A DNA stretch of 64,000 bases, taken from Clonostachys chloroleuca. Taxonomy: Eukaryota; Ascomycota; Sordariomycetes; Hypocreales; Bionectriaceae. Positions within the stretch are counted from its first letter, which is position 1. Each line of letters begins with the position of its first letter. The DNA is taken from contig JBANAY010000003.1 of assembly GCA_037952775.1 (NCBI GenBank), positions 28,768,001-28,832,000 of the forward strand, read 5' to 3'. A program made the position numbers and the translations under genes. This document shows positions 43,230 to 57,229 of the stretch, piece by piece. Under the pieces are notes generated by a model. That model made no database searches and had not been told where the DNA came from. It saw only the letters and a list, made by a program, of their open reading frames with translations.

Positions 43230-46200
43230 TATTAATAACTCTTATTCAGCCGATTACCTTGTCTCAATCGCTGTATAATAACGAAGAAGATATTATAGCT
43301 GCCGCAGTACCTCAAGCCCAGCAATAGTATACTCCCGCTGCTAACAATAACCCACCTGCTCCAACCGTCGAGGATAACGCTATAGATGAAGACAGCGACG
43401 ACAGTAGCGAGGATAATAATAACTATACTGAAGAAATCCAGCTCTTACAAGACTAAGTTAACCAGCTTAATATATACCTTGCGGACACTCGTCAGGAATT
43501 AGCCAACGTAATAGCCCTTATAGCGCAGCAAGCTGCTATAAATGCTAATATCTATACTCAGGCCGTAACTACTGTTCAAGGACGGGAGCCAGGATAACTG
43601 CTTAAGCTACTACTACCTGAGATATTCGATAGAACCCAAGATAAACTCTAAGGATTTATAACTTAACTCTAAGTATATTTTAATTACTTTCCTATTATAC
43701 TTAATACTAGTAAAAGGAAGGTTATATATACTTACTTATAACTTAAAGGAGTTATACTTAACTGGTTTAAATCTGTTATAAGAGAATATTTTAGCGGACA
43801 GGGAAGCTAATAAACTATTAATATTATAATAAGTTTTAATTACTTTATAGAAGTTCTTAAACAAACCTTTGGTATTTAAGATAAGAAGTATAAGGTGGAA
43901 TATAAGATTAATATACTTACTTAGAAAAGATTATATTTAACCTTTAGTACTTACTACCTCTAGCTACTAGCTAAGACTAGATAGGATAAGGAATATATTA
44001 TATCTTACTACTTTAACTAACTTAAAAGAGAAGTTTAGGATAAACTCTATAAGGAAGACAGGCTAGTAAGTATTTATAAGTATATAACTATAGCTATAAG
44101 AATTAATAACTAATAGTACTAATAGCGAACTTATAAATAATAAATAACCTATTTCGCTAATACTAGGAAACTATAATAATAGTATACTACAGTCTCTGGG
44201 ATATATATAGGACCTATAGAGCTAGGAGCTATAGAAAAATATAAATACTATAACTATAATAAGGTTAAATATATTTTACCCTAATATTCAGAATCTAAGA
44301 AAGATAAGAAGAAAGATTAGAAATCTGCTAAGAATAGTAAAAAGTAATTAGAAGTAATTAGGAAAACTAATACTAAAGTTTTAGGAATAATATATAAGGT
44401 TAACTAAGGAGAAACTCCTATAACTATTATAATTCCTAAGTATCCTTTAAGAGATATACCTGTTTTTTAAGAAGTACTAGAACCTGAGGAATATATAAAA
44501 CTCAGTATAGCTAGAGAATAATAAGAAGAAATCTAATAGATCTTTTAAAAGCTTAAGGAAAAGCTTAAATAAAGGGAATAAGTCCTAGGATTTAAACTAC
44601 CTACTAAATATAAATATATATTCTGTTATACTAATAGAGTTATTCTATAAAACTCTACTAAGAAAGAATAATACTAGCAGATAAGGATAGAAATTAAAGC
44701 TGAATATAGCGAACTCTATATATATTATTAAAAGAGGATATAGGAACAATATCCAGATATATTAGAAGAATTAGTTATTTTTAGAAATAATACTATTAGT
44801 ACTATATAGCTCAGTAATAGTATATATAAGATACTAACCTATATAAAGATAATATAGATATATAACTACCCTCTGGAATTATAGATAACCTGCTATAATA
44901 ATTAATACTGAGTATATTAAACAGAGAAAGCTAAGAATAATTTCTTTCTATACCCTAATAAAAGGATACCTAATAGATATACTGTAGAACAGATATAATA
45001 ATTTATATATTAATAACAGGGTATAAAATAATATACTATCTTTAAGGAAGACTTAGAAGAATACCCTAAAGAATATATCTATAGCGAACTACCGGTAGAA
45101 TTATATACTGAACTAAGGTATAAGATTTATAAGAAGAATAAAATTAAATTATAGTATAAGAATAAGAACCTTAAAGATTAAGTAATAGCTGAATATAATA
45201 GTTAAATTGAATAATACTATAACTAAAAGTATAGGAACTATCTGGAAGCTAAAATAATAGTACTAGAACTAGCTAAGTACAGTAATAATAATATAAACCC
45301 TGCTAAGATATACCTTTAATAGTATTAACTATAGGAAGAAGAAATAAGGTAATACTATAAATAAGGTATACTATCTCTAATAAATAGCGGAGAAAGTAGT
45401 AATACAGAAGAGCAGGAAATTACTTCTACTAATAAAAAGGAATAGGATAAAGCCTACTCTAATAATAGGATATTTATAATAATTAATAAACTAAATAATT
45501 AGAAAAGGAAATATAAATAATTTATCCCTAGTTCTGTAAATAAACTATAAACTCTTATAGATATCCTAAAATAGGTATCTAAGAATAAAGAAGAGTAAGA
45601 ACAGCTTAAATAATAAGTTAACTAGATAAAAAATAATATAAACTATCTGTAATAGAGCTATAGTATAGTAAAATAATATTAAATTAGAAGACCCTAGGAG
45701 CTATTAAGGGAGGAAATTTAATTAATATTATTATAGATATTAAGATCGAGGGATACTAGCTTATAGTATAGATAGACTGTAGAGTATTATATAACTATAT
45801 CTTACTAGTAGTAATTAACTAACTCTACCTACTATAGAGAATAAAGAAAAAGTCCTATAATATTATAACTCCAGATAGAATATTATTTAAGTATAATAAT
45901 AAAATTATTAACTCTAAGACTAATTACCTTATAACTAAAATCCAAGGAAAAGAATTTAATATTATATATAATCTAGTACTATTAAATTCCTATAATATTA
46001 TATTAGGATTACTATAGCTATAAGATATAAACCTGCTAATAGACTGGTTCACTAGCTATATAGAGTAAAGGAATACTCTTATAAACCTATATCAGGATTA
46101 ATAGAAATTGAAATTTTATTAGATATTAGAAGAATATAATAATTCCTTAATAACTAAAAGTACTACTATAAAAAACTAAAATAATAACTTATAATAATAA

Positions 46201-49200
46201 GTAGATATAGTAGATATAGCCTTAATAGTACTATAACCTAATATACTAAAAAATCTATTCTGCTAAGAATTATAATAAATAAAATAAATCTTAGGCTAAA
46301 TATAAAAATTAGAATAACCTCTAGAAATAGACTTTATTAATTAAATATATATAATAAATTAATAAAAATATAATTATAATATTAAGTTTAATCTATAGTA
46401 TAAATAAGTAAGAAAAGAATAGCTATAAAAAGATAAGGAAGAATACCTTAAAAGGAGAAGACTAGACTATATCCTAAAGAAGTACTAGAAATATAATAAG
46501 CTATTTAAGGAAACCCTAGAAACTGGATTACTATAATATAACTAATAGGATTATAAAATCTCTATTATTAAAGGAGGAGAATCAGCCTTTTATAAACTCT
46601 ATAACCTTATAGAACCTCAGCTGTAAATATTCTGCGAATATATTAATAATATATTAGCAAAAGGTTATATATAATTATTAACTTTATCTGCAGGATATCC
46701 TGTAATATTTATACCTAAGAAGAATAGTAAACTCTGTTTAGTTATTAACTATTACTAACTAAATAAGATTATATATAAAGATAGAATACCCTTACCGCTG
46801 ATTATAGAACTCAGAGACTAGTTATAGGGTAAACAGTAGTTTATTATACTAGATCTGAAGGGAGCTTATAACTTAATATAAATTAAAGAAGGAGATAAAT
46901 AGAAAACAGTATTTAGAATAAAGTTTAGTTTATATAAGTACCTTATTATACCCTTCAGACTAATAAATATACCTATAATATTCTAATAGATAATTAATTA
47001 AGTACTCCGGGAGTATCTTAATATCTTTATAGTAGTATACCTTAATAATATTTTAATATTCTCAGATAACCTAGATATATATAAGGAATATATATATAAG
47101 GTCCTAAAGAAATTAGAAGATATAAATCTCCTAGTAGAACCTAAGAAAAGTCAGTTTTATATTAAGAAAGTTAACTTCCTAGAATATACTATTTAACCTA
47201 ATAAAATATAAATAGAAAAAAGCAAAATTACTATAGTTTCTGAATAGAAGGAACTAATAAATATTAAGGAAGTATAAGCCTTCCTCGGATTTATTAATTA
47301 CTACTAATAATTTATTAAAAACTATAGGAAGATTACTGTACTACTATATAATCTAATAAAGAAAGAAAAAGAATTTTAATAGAATTTAAAATATTAAGAT
47401 ATATTTAATAATATTAAAAATTATATAACCTATAAACCTATACTATAGATATTCAACCTAAATAAGGAAGTAAAACTCGAAACTAATACCTCAGATTTTG
47501 CAATTAGTATATAAGTTAGCTAAAGGGATAATAAAGGGAGACTACACCCTGTAGCATTCTACTTAAAGAAACTATACAGTATAGAACTTAACTATCCTAT
47601 CTATAATAAGGAATTTATAGCTATAATATATATATTCGAAGAATTCGAATACTACTGTCTAGGAATATAATATAAGGTTAAGGTATATACAGATTATAAA
47701 AATATTCAGTATTTTACTATAACTTAATAATTTAATAGAAGGTAAATATACTATACTGAATACTTATCTAAGTTTAACTATAAAATTATATATTAAAAGG
47801 GATCGGAAAACAGATAAGCTAATACTCTTAGCTATAAACCTGAATATAAATAAATAATCCTGAAAACTAATAGATAACTGTTTTTAATAAATAATAAAGG
47901 ATATTTAGTATAATAAACCTTAGGCGTTATACTAAAGGAGATAGTATATACTAAAATCCGGATAGATACTATACTAGATATAAAGATACTATAGTAAGAT
48001 ATAAGAATAGTACTTATTAAAGAAATTTATAAGTACCTACTCTCAGGATATTAAGGAATTAAAAAGATATTTAATAGGATAAGATAATATTATAATTACC
48101 CTGGTCTATAAAAGGATATATAAACTGTAGTTTCAGAATATAATACTTATATATAAATTAAATCCGTAAGATATAAACTATATAAAGAACTTAAACTAGT
48201 CTTAGTACCAGAATAACTATAGTAATTAATATCCTTTAACTATATTATTAAGCTACTATTATTAATAGAACCTATAATAGAAGTACAGTATAATAGTATC
48301 TTAGTTATTATTAACAGACTTATAAAGTATAGATATTTTATCCTATATAAAGAAGTAAGTTCTATAGAGGATTTTATATATTAATTTCTATAATATATAG
48401 TTAGTTACTATAGACTGTCTAAAGAAATAATCTCGGATAGAGGAATAACTTTTATCTCTAAATTTTAATAATTACTTATAGTATAAATAGGTACTAAGTA
48501 TAAGCTCTTAATAGCTTACTACCCTCAGAATAATAGATAAACAGAATATTTAAACTAAATATTAGAATAATACTTATAAGTATATATTAATTATAAATAA
48601 AATAATTAAGTATAACTATTACCTATAGCTTAGATTGTATATAATAGCTCAGTATAAGAATCTACCCAGCTTATATCTATATATATAAACTATAGCTATA
48701 AACCAGAATTCCAGAACTAATAAATACTCAACAGACTGGATATACCTACTACCATACTTATAAAAGAAATATTATACTTATTATATACAGAAATAAAGAT
48801 AGAATTAGAATTTATCTAAGAAAGAATAAAGAAATACTATAATAAAATAAAATTAAAGGGACTAATCTTAAAGGAGGGAGATAAAGTCTATCTACTTTAT
48901 AAAAATATTATAATAATATAACTAAGTAATAAATTAGATTATAAAAAACTTAGACTATTTAAAATTAAGAATAAAAAATCAGATACTAACTATAAACTAT
49001 TACTACTGGATATAATATATATCTACCTAGTTTTTTATATCTTATTACTTAAAAAAGTATTAGAAAATACTCCAGATTAAAACTATCTGATTAAGGTCTA
49101 TAAAGAAGAATATAAGCTAGAAAAAATACTAAAGAAGGAAGTTAGAAATAGATAAATATTCTACTTTATTAAATAGAAGGGATATACTAATAATAATAAT

Positions 49201-49928
49201 ACCTAGGAACTTACTAGGTATCTGAAGAACTACTAGAAGCTTATCTAATAGTATTACTAGGCCCAGAAATACCTATCCTAATAAACTAAGAAGGAGAAAG
49301 CTCTATACCCTCTTAAAGAAATACTAGATTAATCTCGATCTCTAAAAAAACAGGCTCGGATAAAGGAGTAACCTCCGAAGAAGAAGCTGCCTTATAAGCC
49401 GCCTCTTCCGCCTCCTTCTTCTTAATATACTCAAGCTCTTTAATACTATTAATACTATAAGATACTGCTTATATTATTTTATTAAGCTATAATTTCTTTT
49501 ATTAATAAAGATATTGAATTTTTATATCTATAAGCTGACGCTGCTCCTCTACTATCTCGAGCTCAGACTCAAGCTTTCTATACTAATCAGCAATCCGATA
49601 TAGCTAGCTAGGAGTCAGACCCTGAGTATTATAATAAGCTTAATTATTTTTAATATAATAGAAATACCTTAATAAAGAGCCTTCGGATCCAAAATATTTA
49701 TAGCTATATACTTTATAGTAGCTGTACTCTATCTTTATTATAAAGGGATTAAGTAAGATAGTATTAATTAAAGAATTATACTGAACAGTCTTCTTATAAA
49801 GAGATTTCTATATATAGTTAGATATTATTCCAGGAAGTATAAAGGAATAACAGGAGGAAGTTAGTATATCTACTAACTAGGCTACTGAATCTGGTCTTAA
49901 GGATATAACTAACGGAGAGGGGATATTA
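43230..49928 (+). pseudogene. Degraded gag-pol of the Ty3/gypsy element
   Basis: The whole interior is one ancient gag-pol region, now unreadable because of dense TAG/TAA codons. The leader and start of gag (43230-43620) are much less mutated than the rest, still containing ordinary codons (for example caaggacgggagccagg). The pol part from about 46000 shows protease-RT-RNase H-integrase order, which is Ty3-type rather than copia-type because integrase follows RT. No host gene is carried. Confidence 0.75.
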
Positions 49929-50291
49929 TATTATAAATTTAACTAGTATATACTATTATATATAGACCCTACTTTTTCTCTCTAATTATACCTGGATTAT
50001 TCAGATCTTATAATAATTCTTATAATCCTTAACTCAGGATTATTACTAAGCCTTAATAATCCCCTAGTATATATATATATTTATTTTACTAGATAGAATA
50101 CTCTTCCAGACAGTTATTAATAATATCATCTATACATCTATTATTACTAGCTCCATAATACTTATACATTAACAGTAACTTATATTATACAGCCTAAGAT
50201 AACCTGATCGTGCTACTCAGAATAATACTCTGATTGGTTCAACCCCGACCTACCCTAGACCTCGTCCAGCGTAAGTCAACCAACCGTCACA
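49929..50291 (+). repeat. 3' LTR (363 bp)
   Basis: Starts tattataaatttaact and ends caaccaaccgtcaca. Its first two thirds are heavily mutated compared with the 5' LTR, whereas its last 60-70 bases (ggttcaaccccgacctaccc onward) are essentially unmutated. Confidence 0.88.
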
Positions 50292-53200
50292 AGTCTAAAT
50301 TAGCTATAGAAAAAGTATAAGAACTCTTTAAGAAGAAAATAGCTAAGAAGATATATAAAATATAGATAATAATTTAAGTTAGGAATAACTAGTTTAAATC
50401 TAATAGATAGCTTAAGTTTATTAACTAGATAATATATCTATAGGAGCTCTCTATTACTAAACTTTATAGTATAAAGTAGAATATTTAGAATAAGAAGATA
50501 GTACTATAGTTAGTATAGAAAGTAATAGAGTATATATTTAACTAGATATAGATAATTATAATAATTATTAAAATAAGTAAAACTATATTATTTAAGATAG
50601 TTTAAACTATTCTAGAAAAAAAGCTTAATTAGCTATTTAATAGTAAAATAGAGGAGAATATATAGAAGTAGTATATAGATATATTTAGATAGTTATTATA
50701 TATTATATATTATATAGATAAAATAGTTAATAATAAATAATTATTATTTATCTTTATAATAGTATAAAATAATTATTAAAATAAATTTATTAAAACTATA
50801 TTTAGTAAATATAAATAATAGAGTAATTAGCTTAATTAGAATAAATAGAATCTATATCTAATTATAATAATTAGTTAGTTTAAGTATATACTAAAGGGGG
50901 ATATATATTAAAATATACTAATAAGTAGTTTAGTTATTATAAGTATTTAGAAAGATAGAGGGTAGAAATCTATACTTAATTATATATAGATCTATTTAAT
51001 TATAATTAAGGTAGTATAAATACTTATACTATATTAGTTATACTATAAATAGAAGATATAAATAATCTAGTACTTATAAATAATAGGTATAGATAATATA
51101 TATAAAGAAATAGAGAGTATATTCTATATATATATATAGTAAGATAATATAGTTTATAGTATAAATATATAGAGAGTTTATAGTTAAACTAATACTATTA
51201 AATTAAATCTTTAAAGTATAAATATATAGAATAAATATCTATTATAATATACTAAGTAGTAATAATATTAAGTAGTTAGATAATTATATAAGCTATAGAA
51301 TAATCTAGTTCTAGATATTATAACTAGTAGAAATATTATATATACTTATATAAAAGATAGAAAAGCTACTTAGGGTATTAATACTAAATATAATAAGTAT
51401 AATAGATAGATTTCTAAAGATTAAATAGAAGTAGTTTAAAAATAACTAATAGTATAATATAATAAGTTATTTATACTTATAGAATAAGTATAATATATAA
51501 CTATAAATAGAGGATAGTTAGATATTTAAATAGTTTATATAGTTTATATTACTATAGAAAATATAGATTAATATAAATACTAGTAATAATAAATACTTAT
51601 TTAAATAAAGTACTATTTATTAGTATACTAATATATTACTATAGTTCTAAGAGTAGATATTCTTATTAATATATATATTATTAATACTAGTATATATAAT
51701 AGAGATTAGTAGAATATAAATATAAAATATAGCTAATAGCAGACTATAGAATATCTTCTATAATTAGAGTATACTATTCTTTATAATAATATATTATAAG
51801 AATATCTAAATTAGTAATTATAATAAAATAATTTATTACTATTTATTATATATAGTTAGTTCTCTATTAATATAATATATATAATTAGTTCTACTATTCT
51901 AGTAGAAAATATAAAGTATTATTAAATAGTATAATAATAGATCTAATATATTTCTCTAAGTAGATAAAATAATAAAGAGAGTAGCTAATATAGATAAATC
52001 TATATAAATAATACTAAAGCCTAAGTTAGTATAATTAATAGATTATATATAATAGATTCTTTAGTAATATAGTAAATAGTATATAAGAGCTAAGTTTATA
52101 ATTATTAGCTAGTAGTATATTACTATTACTATTACTAACTACTATCTAAATAAAGCTTTTTATATAAAGAAGAATATTAAAAAAGTAGAGAATAAGAAAG
52201 ATAATAATATTAATAATACTATATTAGACTATATACTAGATATATAAATAGAATATAGAAGCTATATTATTAGTATAATATATATAAAAAAGCTCTAGTA
52301 GTTAATATTTAGAATAATATAATAATAGATTAAGTTCTAGTAGATTAATTAGTAGTAATATTAGTTCTTTAGATTTAATATATATAAAAGAGGATAAATA
52401 GTAGCTAGAGGGATAAAGTAAATATTAAAAATAGTAGAGCTATATTAGGAGAGTAGTTAATACTATTATTTCTATTAACTATAGTAGATATCTATATATA
52501 GATAGCTCTAGATAATACTAGAGCTAGATATAGTATTCTAGAGCTAATAGAAGAAGATAATCTAAATAATTATAATAAGAATTAGCCTAATAATATATAT
52601 TATAGATATAAATAAGAGTAAAAGCTTAATTTTTATACTATTAGTATACTACTTACTAAATAAGATAATAGTTATAATTATACTACTTATTATACTATAT
52701 ATAGATATATATAAATAGTATAAAGAAGCTAGGATCTTAATATATATATAGTAGAGCTAGAAGTTAAACTAGATTATTAGTTTAATATTTATAATATCTA
52801 AGTTAGTAATTATAAAAGGGTTTTAGAACTTTATCTAGTAACTATAGATATAATAACTATTAACCTAGATAGTTTTAAATAAGTACTATATAGTTCTAAA
52901 TAAAGTTAGATAGTTCTAATTAGTATTAGTAATACTAGAAGGGATTTTATAATCCTAGAGGGTATAATTAGTTTTTCTAATAGTAATATTTCTACTAAGG
53001 AAAAAGAATATATTCTTTTATAGGGTATAGATTATAAAGTACTAGATATATATATACTATAGCCTAATATAGTAGAAGAATATTATATATTTAGTAATAG
53101 AGCTAGAAATATATTAAGATAGTAGAAGTAATAAGGAAGTAGATAATAATAATATCCTTAGGCTTAATTAGATTAGAAAAATAAATAATATAGTAGAAAG

Positions 53201-55500
53201 TATAAATAAACCCAGATTATATAATTATCTATATATAGATAATTATAGCTATAGAGAGGCTTAGAATAGTATTTAGATATAAGATCTTTTATAATAAGAT
53301 AGATATATAGGAGGTAAAAATAGAGAAAATATAATAATAAAAGAAATAAAGTAAGCTAATTATAATAATAAATATACTAGAGTTAGGAATTAATATACTA
53401 AATATATAGAGAGTACTATATATAAAGCTTCTATAATAACTCTAGAACTATATATAGAAAAGTAAGTAAATAGAGTAGAATAAATAAGTAAACTAGATAA
53501 TTCTTATTAACTTAAGAGATATAATAAAAACTAAAGAGTTAGAAGAAATAGTATAAAATAGTATAGATATAAATATATTAATATTTATATAAATATTAAG
53601 CTATTAATATCTCCTACTAGATAAAATAATAAATAGATTATAATTAGAGCTATATAAAGTAGGTAATATACTATATAATATATATATTAGTACTAGATAA
53701 GTAAAGGAGCTAGAATTAGATAATAAAGAGAATAAGGGGATAATAAATATATAAGGAATATTTAGAAAATAATAGTAATAGAATATATTAATAATATAAT
53801 TTAGAGCTAAGTAGATTAGAAAGGAAATAGAGAAGATAGAGTATTTCTAATAGTAGCTAATATAATAAATAAACTAATACTTCTTATATAGAGAGAATAA
53901 TTATAGTATTAGATTATATTATTTACTAGAGAGTAAATAAGAAGCTAATCTCTTAGAATAGATTAGATTAATAAAAAGAGATTACTTTTAGAGGAGAAGA
54001 ATAAAGAGGTTTAGTAGTTATTTCTAATATAGATTACTATAGAAGATATATAAATAATAAAGAGTTATTAAAGAGTAAAGAAAGTAGTTCTAAAAAGTAA
54101 AGAAATAGAAATACTTATATTCTGAGCTAATAATAGAAGTATATACTATTAAGCTCTAGTTTATATTAAAGTAAATAACTATTATTATAAAAGAGCTTCT
54201 AGAGATAAATAGAATAGAGATTAATCTAGATAATAATAAGGTAGTATAATAATAGCTTAGGAATAAGATTAATTAGAATAGTATTAAAAATAGTACTATA
54301 TATTAATATATTTCTATCTTATTTACTAGATTAGAGGAGATTTATATATAGATAGAATTAAAATAAATAATATAATCTACTAATATACTAAATACTTTTC
54401 CTATATTAATATAATATCTAGGCTATCTATATTACTTCTACTCTAGCTATATAACTAGAAGTCTATTATTAATTAATAACTAGTTAAAGCTTATAAAAGT
54501 ATATAATAGTTTATAAAATACTCTAGTTATAAAACTAGAGCTTATATTTTTACTAAGTATAGAATAAAGCTTTATACTAAGATTAAAGATATTAATAGTA
54601 TAAATATAGTTAAATAGTAAAAGTAGATAATAGATTATAGAGATAAGGATAAAGAGATATTAGAAGATAGAGAGAAGTTTAAAAAGTAGCTCTTTAGGGA
54701 GCTAGAAGTAAAGAAGAATATTATTAGCTAGAGAGATTAGTTTTAGAAGATTATTAAGAGCTATTTATACTATTTTATATTAAAGGAGATTTTAGATAAA
54801 TTTAATCTCTTTTAATTCTTATTAGAAGAGAAGTTTAAAAAACAGCTCTTTAAAAAACTAGAAATAAAGAAAAATATTAATAGCTAAAGAGATTAGTTTT
54901 AGAAGATTATTAAGAGCTATCTATATTATTTTATATTAAAAGAGATTTTAAATAAATTTAATTTCTTTTAACTCTTATTATATAGCTATCTATTAGTATA
55001 TCTACTCTTACCTAGCTAGATATTTACTATCTATATAGAATCTGGAGTCTTATAGCTATTAGATATAAAGATACCCTATATATAGTTCTAAGATCTATAA
55101 ACTATTAGATAATTAGAATAATTAATATAATAATCTACTTATTTATTTCTTATAAGTAGTTAAATAAGAATAGTAGTATTAATATAATAATCTATATATT
55201 ATCTATCTCTAAACTAAATAATATACTAATATTACTAAGCTTATCTAGAGGTAATATAAACTAAATATTCTATTTTAATAGTATTACTCTCTCTTATATT
55301 AAAATAATAAGATCTAGTAGAATTTTATAAGTAGTAAGATAAATATTATATATATCTATATATTATATTATATCCTCTAGTTACTAGATAATACTATTTA
55401 CCTCCTATAGATATAAGTTTAGAAGAAATTCTATCTCCTTATATATATTCTTATATATATTTAGTATATATACTCTATCTAGGAATTAACTACCCTATCC
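50292..55500 (+). pseudogene. RecQ-type (telomere-linked-helicase-like) gene, copy 1, RIP-destroyed
   Basis: Collinear with 58088-64000 of copy 2, on the same strand, and more heavily mutated. The helicase motifs can only be located by alignment with copy 2: motif I near 52590-52630 (tattatagatataaataagagtaaaagc), motif II near 52880-52900. A region near 54440 corresponds to the junction where copy 2 carries the solo LTR. Beyond it, copy 1 lacks about 640 bp present in copy 2 (62610-63290) and then resumes. No coding potential remains. The 5' end of the unit is at 42003. The right boundary is approximate, since copy 2 runs off the window. Confidence 0.65.
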
Positions 55501-55605
55501 CCCAGTCTATAGGGAACTTAGCTCTTAGTTCCAGTAGACTATATAGAGAGATTCTCTACTTTTCTAAATTTCTTAATCTGAGTTCTGCTTAATATAGAAC
55601 TCTGG

Positions 55606-56150
55606 TATATTCTGCTCTAAGTAATTATTATAAGGCTGACCAGACTATATTTTACTCTAAGTAATTACTGTAAGGCTGGAGAGACTATATTCTGTAATAA
55701 TAAGTACTTACTATAAGGTTAGAAAAGCTGTATTCTATAATAATAAGTGCTTGCTATAAGGTTAGAAAGGCTGTATTCTACTCTAAGTAATTACTATAAG
55801 GCTGGAGAGGCTGTATTCTATAATAATAAGTACTCGCTATAAGGCTAGCCAGGCTGTATTCCGTGATAATAAGCGCTTGCTATAAGGTTGGAAAGGCTAT
55901 ATTCTACTCTCAGTGCTTACTGTAAGGCTGGAGAGGCTGTATTCCGTGATAATAAGCGCTTGCTATAAGGCTGGCCAGGCTGTATTCCGTGATAATAAGT
56001 ACTCGCTGTAAGACTAGAGAAGCTATATTCTGTAATAATAAGTACTTACTATAAGGCTGGCTAGACTGTATTCTGCTCTAAGCGATTACTATAAAGCTAG
56101 CCAGACTATATTCTATAATAATAAATACTTACTATAAGGCTAATTAGGCT
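55606..56150 (+). repeat. 40/43-bp minisatellite, 13 units
   Basis: Thirteen tandem units: five of a 40-bp type (tattctgctctaagtaattactataaggctgg...) and eight of a 43-bp type with taataataagcgcttgctataaggc. The lengths sum to 544 bp. Some units retain unmutated CG (for example ccgtgataataagcgcttgc at 55859-55880), others are RIP-altered. The array sits between helicase copy 1 and a truncated LTR element. Confidence 0.85.
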
Positions 56151-56155
56151 GTATT

Positions 56156-57229
56156 TATTATAAATTTGACCAATATATACTATTATATATAGACCCCACT
56201 TTTTCTCTCTAATTATACCTGGATTATTCAGATCTTATAATAATCCTTATAATCCTTAACTCAGGATTATTATTAAGCCTTAATAATCCCCTAGTATATA
56301 TATATATTTATTTTACTAGATAGAATACTCTTTTAGATAGTTATTAATATAGTTATAACTCTACTATAATATTATCTATATATCTATTATTACTAGCTCT
56401 ATAATACTTATATATTAATAGTAACTTATATTATATAGCCTAAGATAACCTAATTATACTATTTAGAATAATACTTTAATTAGTTTAATCTAAACCCTAC
56501 CCTAGACCCCTATTTAGTATAAGTTATCTAACTATTATATATTAATAACTCTTATTTAGCTAATTACCTTATCTTAATTACTATATAATAATAAAGAAAA
56601 TATTATAGCTACTATAGTACCCTAAGCTTAGTAATAGTATACTCCTACTATTAATAATAACTTACCTACTCTAACTATTAAGAATAATACTATAGATAAA
56701 GATAGTAATAATAGTAGTAAGAATAATAATAATTATACTAAAGAAATATAGCTCTTATAAGACTAGATTAATTAGCTTTATATATATCTTATAAATACTT
56801 ACTAGGAGCTAGCTAATATAATAGCTATTATAGTATAATAAGCTATAATATATATTAATCTCCAGGCTTAAACTATAATTACTATTTAAAAAAGAGAGCT
56901 AGAATAACTACTTAAACTACTATTATCTAAAATATTTAATAGAATTTAAAATAAACTTTAGAGATTTATAATCTAACTTTAAGTATATTTTAACTACTTT
57001 CCTATTATACTTAATACTAGTAAAAGGAAAATTATATATACTTACTTATAACTTAAGGGAGTTATACTTAACTAGTTTAAATCTATTATAAAAGAATACT
57101 TTAGTAGATAAGGAAGCTAATAAACTATTAATATTATAATAAGTTTTAATTACTTTATAGAAGTTCTTAAATAAACCTTTAGTATTTAAGATAAGAAGTA
57201 TAAGGTAGAATATAAGATTAATATACTTA
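56156..57229 (+). mobile_element. Truncated Ty3/gypsy copy (5' LTR plus start of gag)
   Basis: An LTR at 56156-56539 matches the full-length element's 5' LTR with a 21-23-bp internal insertion (about 56350-56372), followed by leader and gag sequence collinear with 43230-43920. It ends abruptly at 57229/57230, where helicase copy 2 begins. Heavily RIP-mutated. Confidence 0.82.

Larger units (their letters stand above)
42867..50291 (+). mobile_element. Complete Ty3/gypsy LTR retrotransposon, RIP-inactivated
   Basis: A 7425-bp element with two 363-bp LTRs, termini TG...CA and a perfect 5-bp target duplication agtct (42862-42866 and 50292-50296). The uninterrupted site in helicase copy 2 (ctacagtctaagttagc near 58085) confirms the boundaries. 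A purine tract (ggagagggga, about 49914-49924) precedes the 3' LTR. Internal frames are riddled with stops, but the order gag - protease - reverse transcriptase - RNase H - integrase is legible. A zinc-knuckle-like segment lies near 44240-44290, an RT active-site segment reading VVYLNNILIFSD (YLDD with D->N) at about 47032-47067, and the integrase core motif around 48427-48556. It inserted into a helicase copy that already existed, then was mutated. No intact protein can be made. Confidence 0.88.

Noticed and set aside
55606..56150. CRISPR-like array
   Set aside because: Units are contiguous, diverged and lack unique spacers; the host is a fungus. It is a minisatellite.
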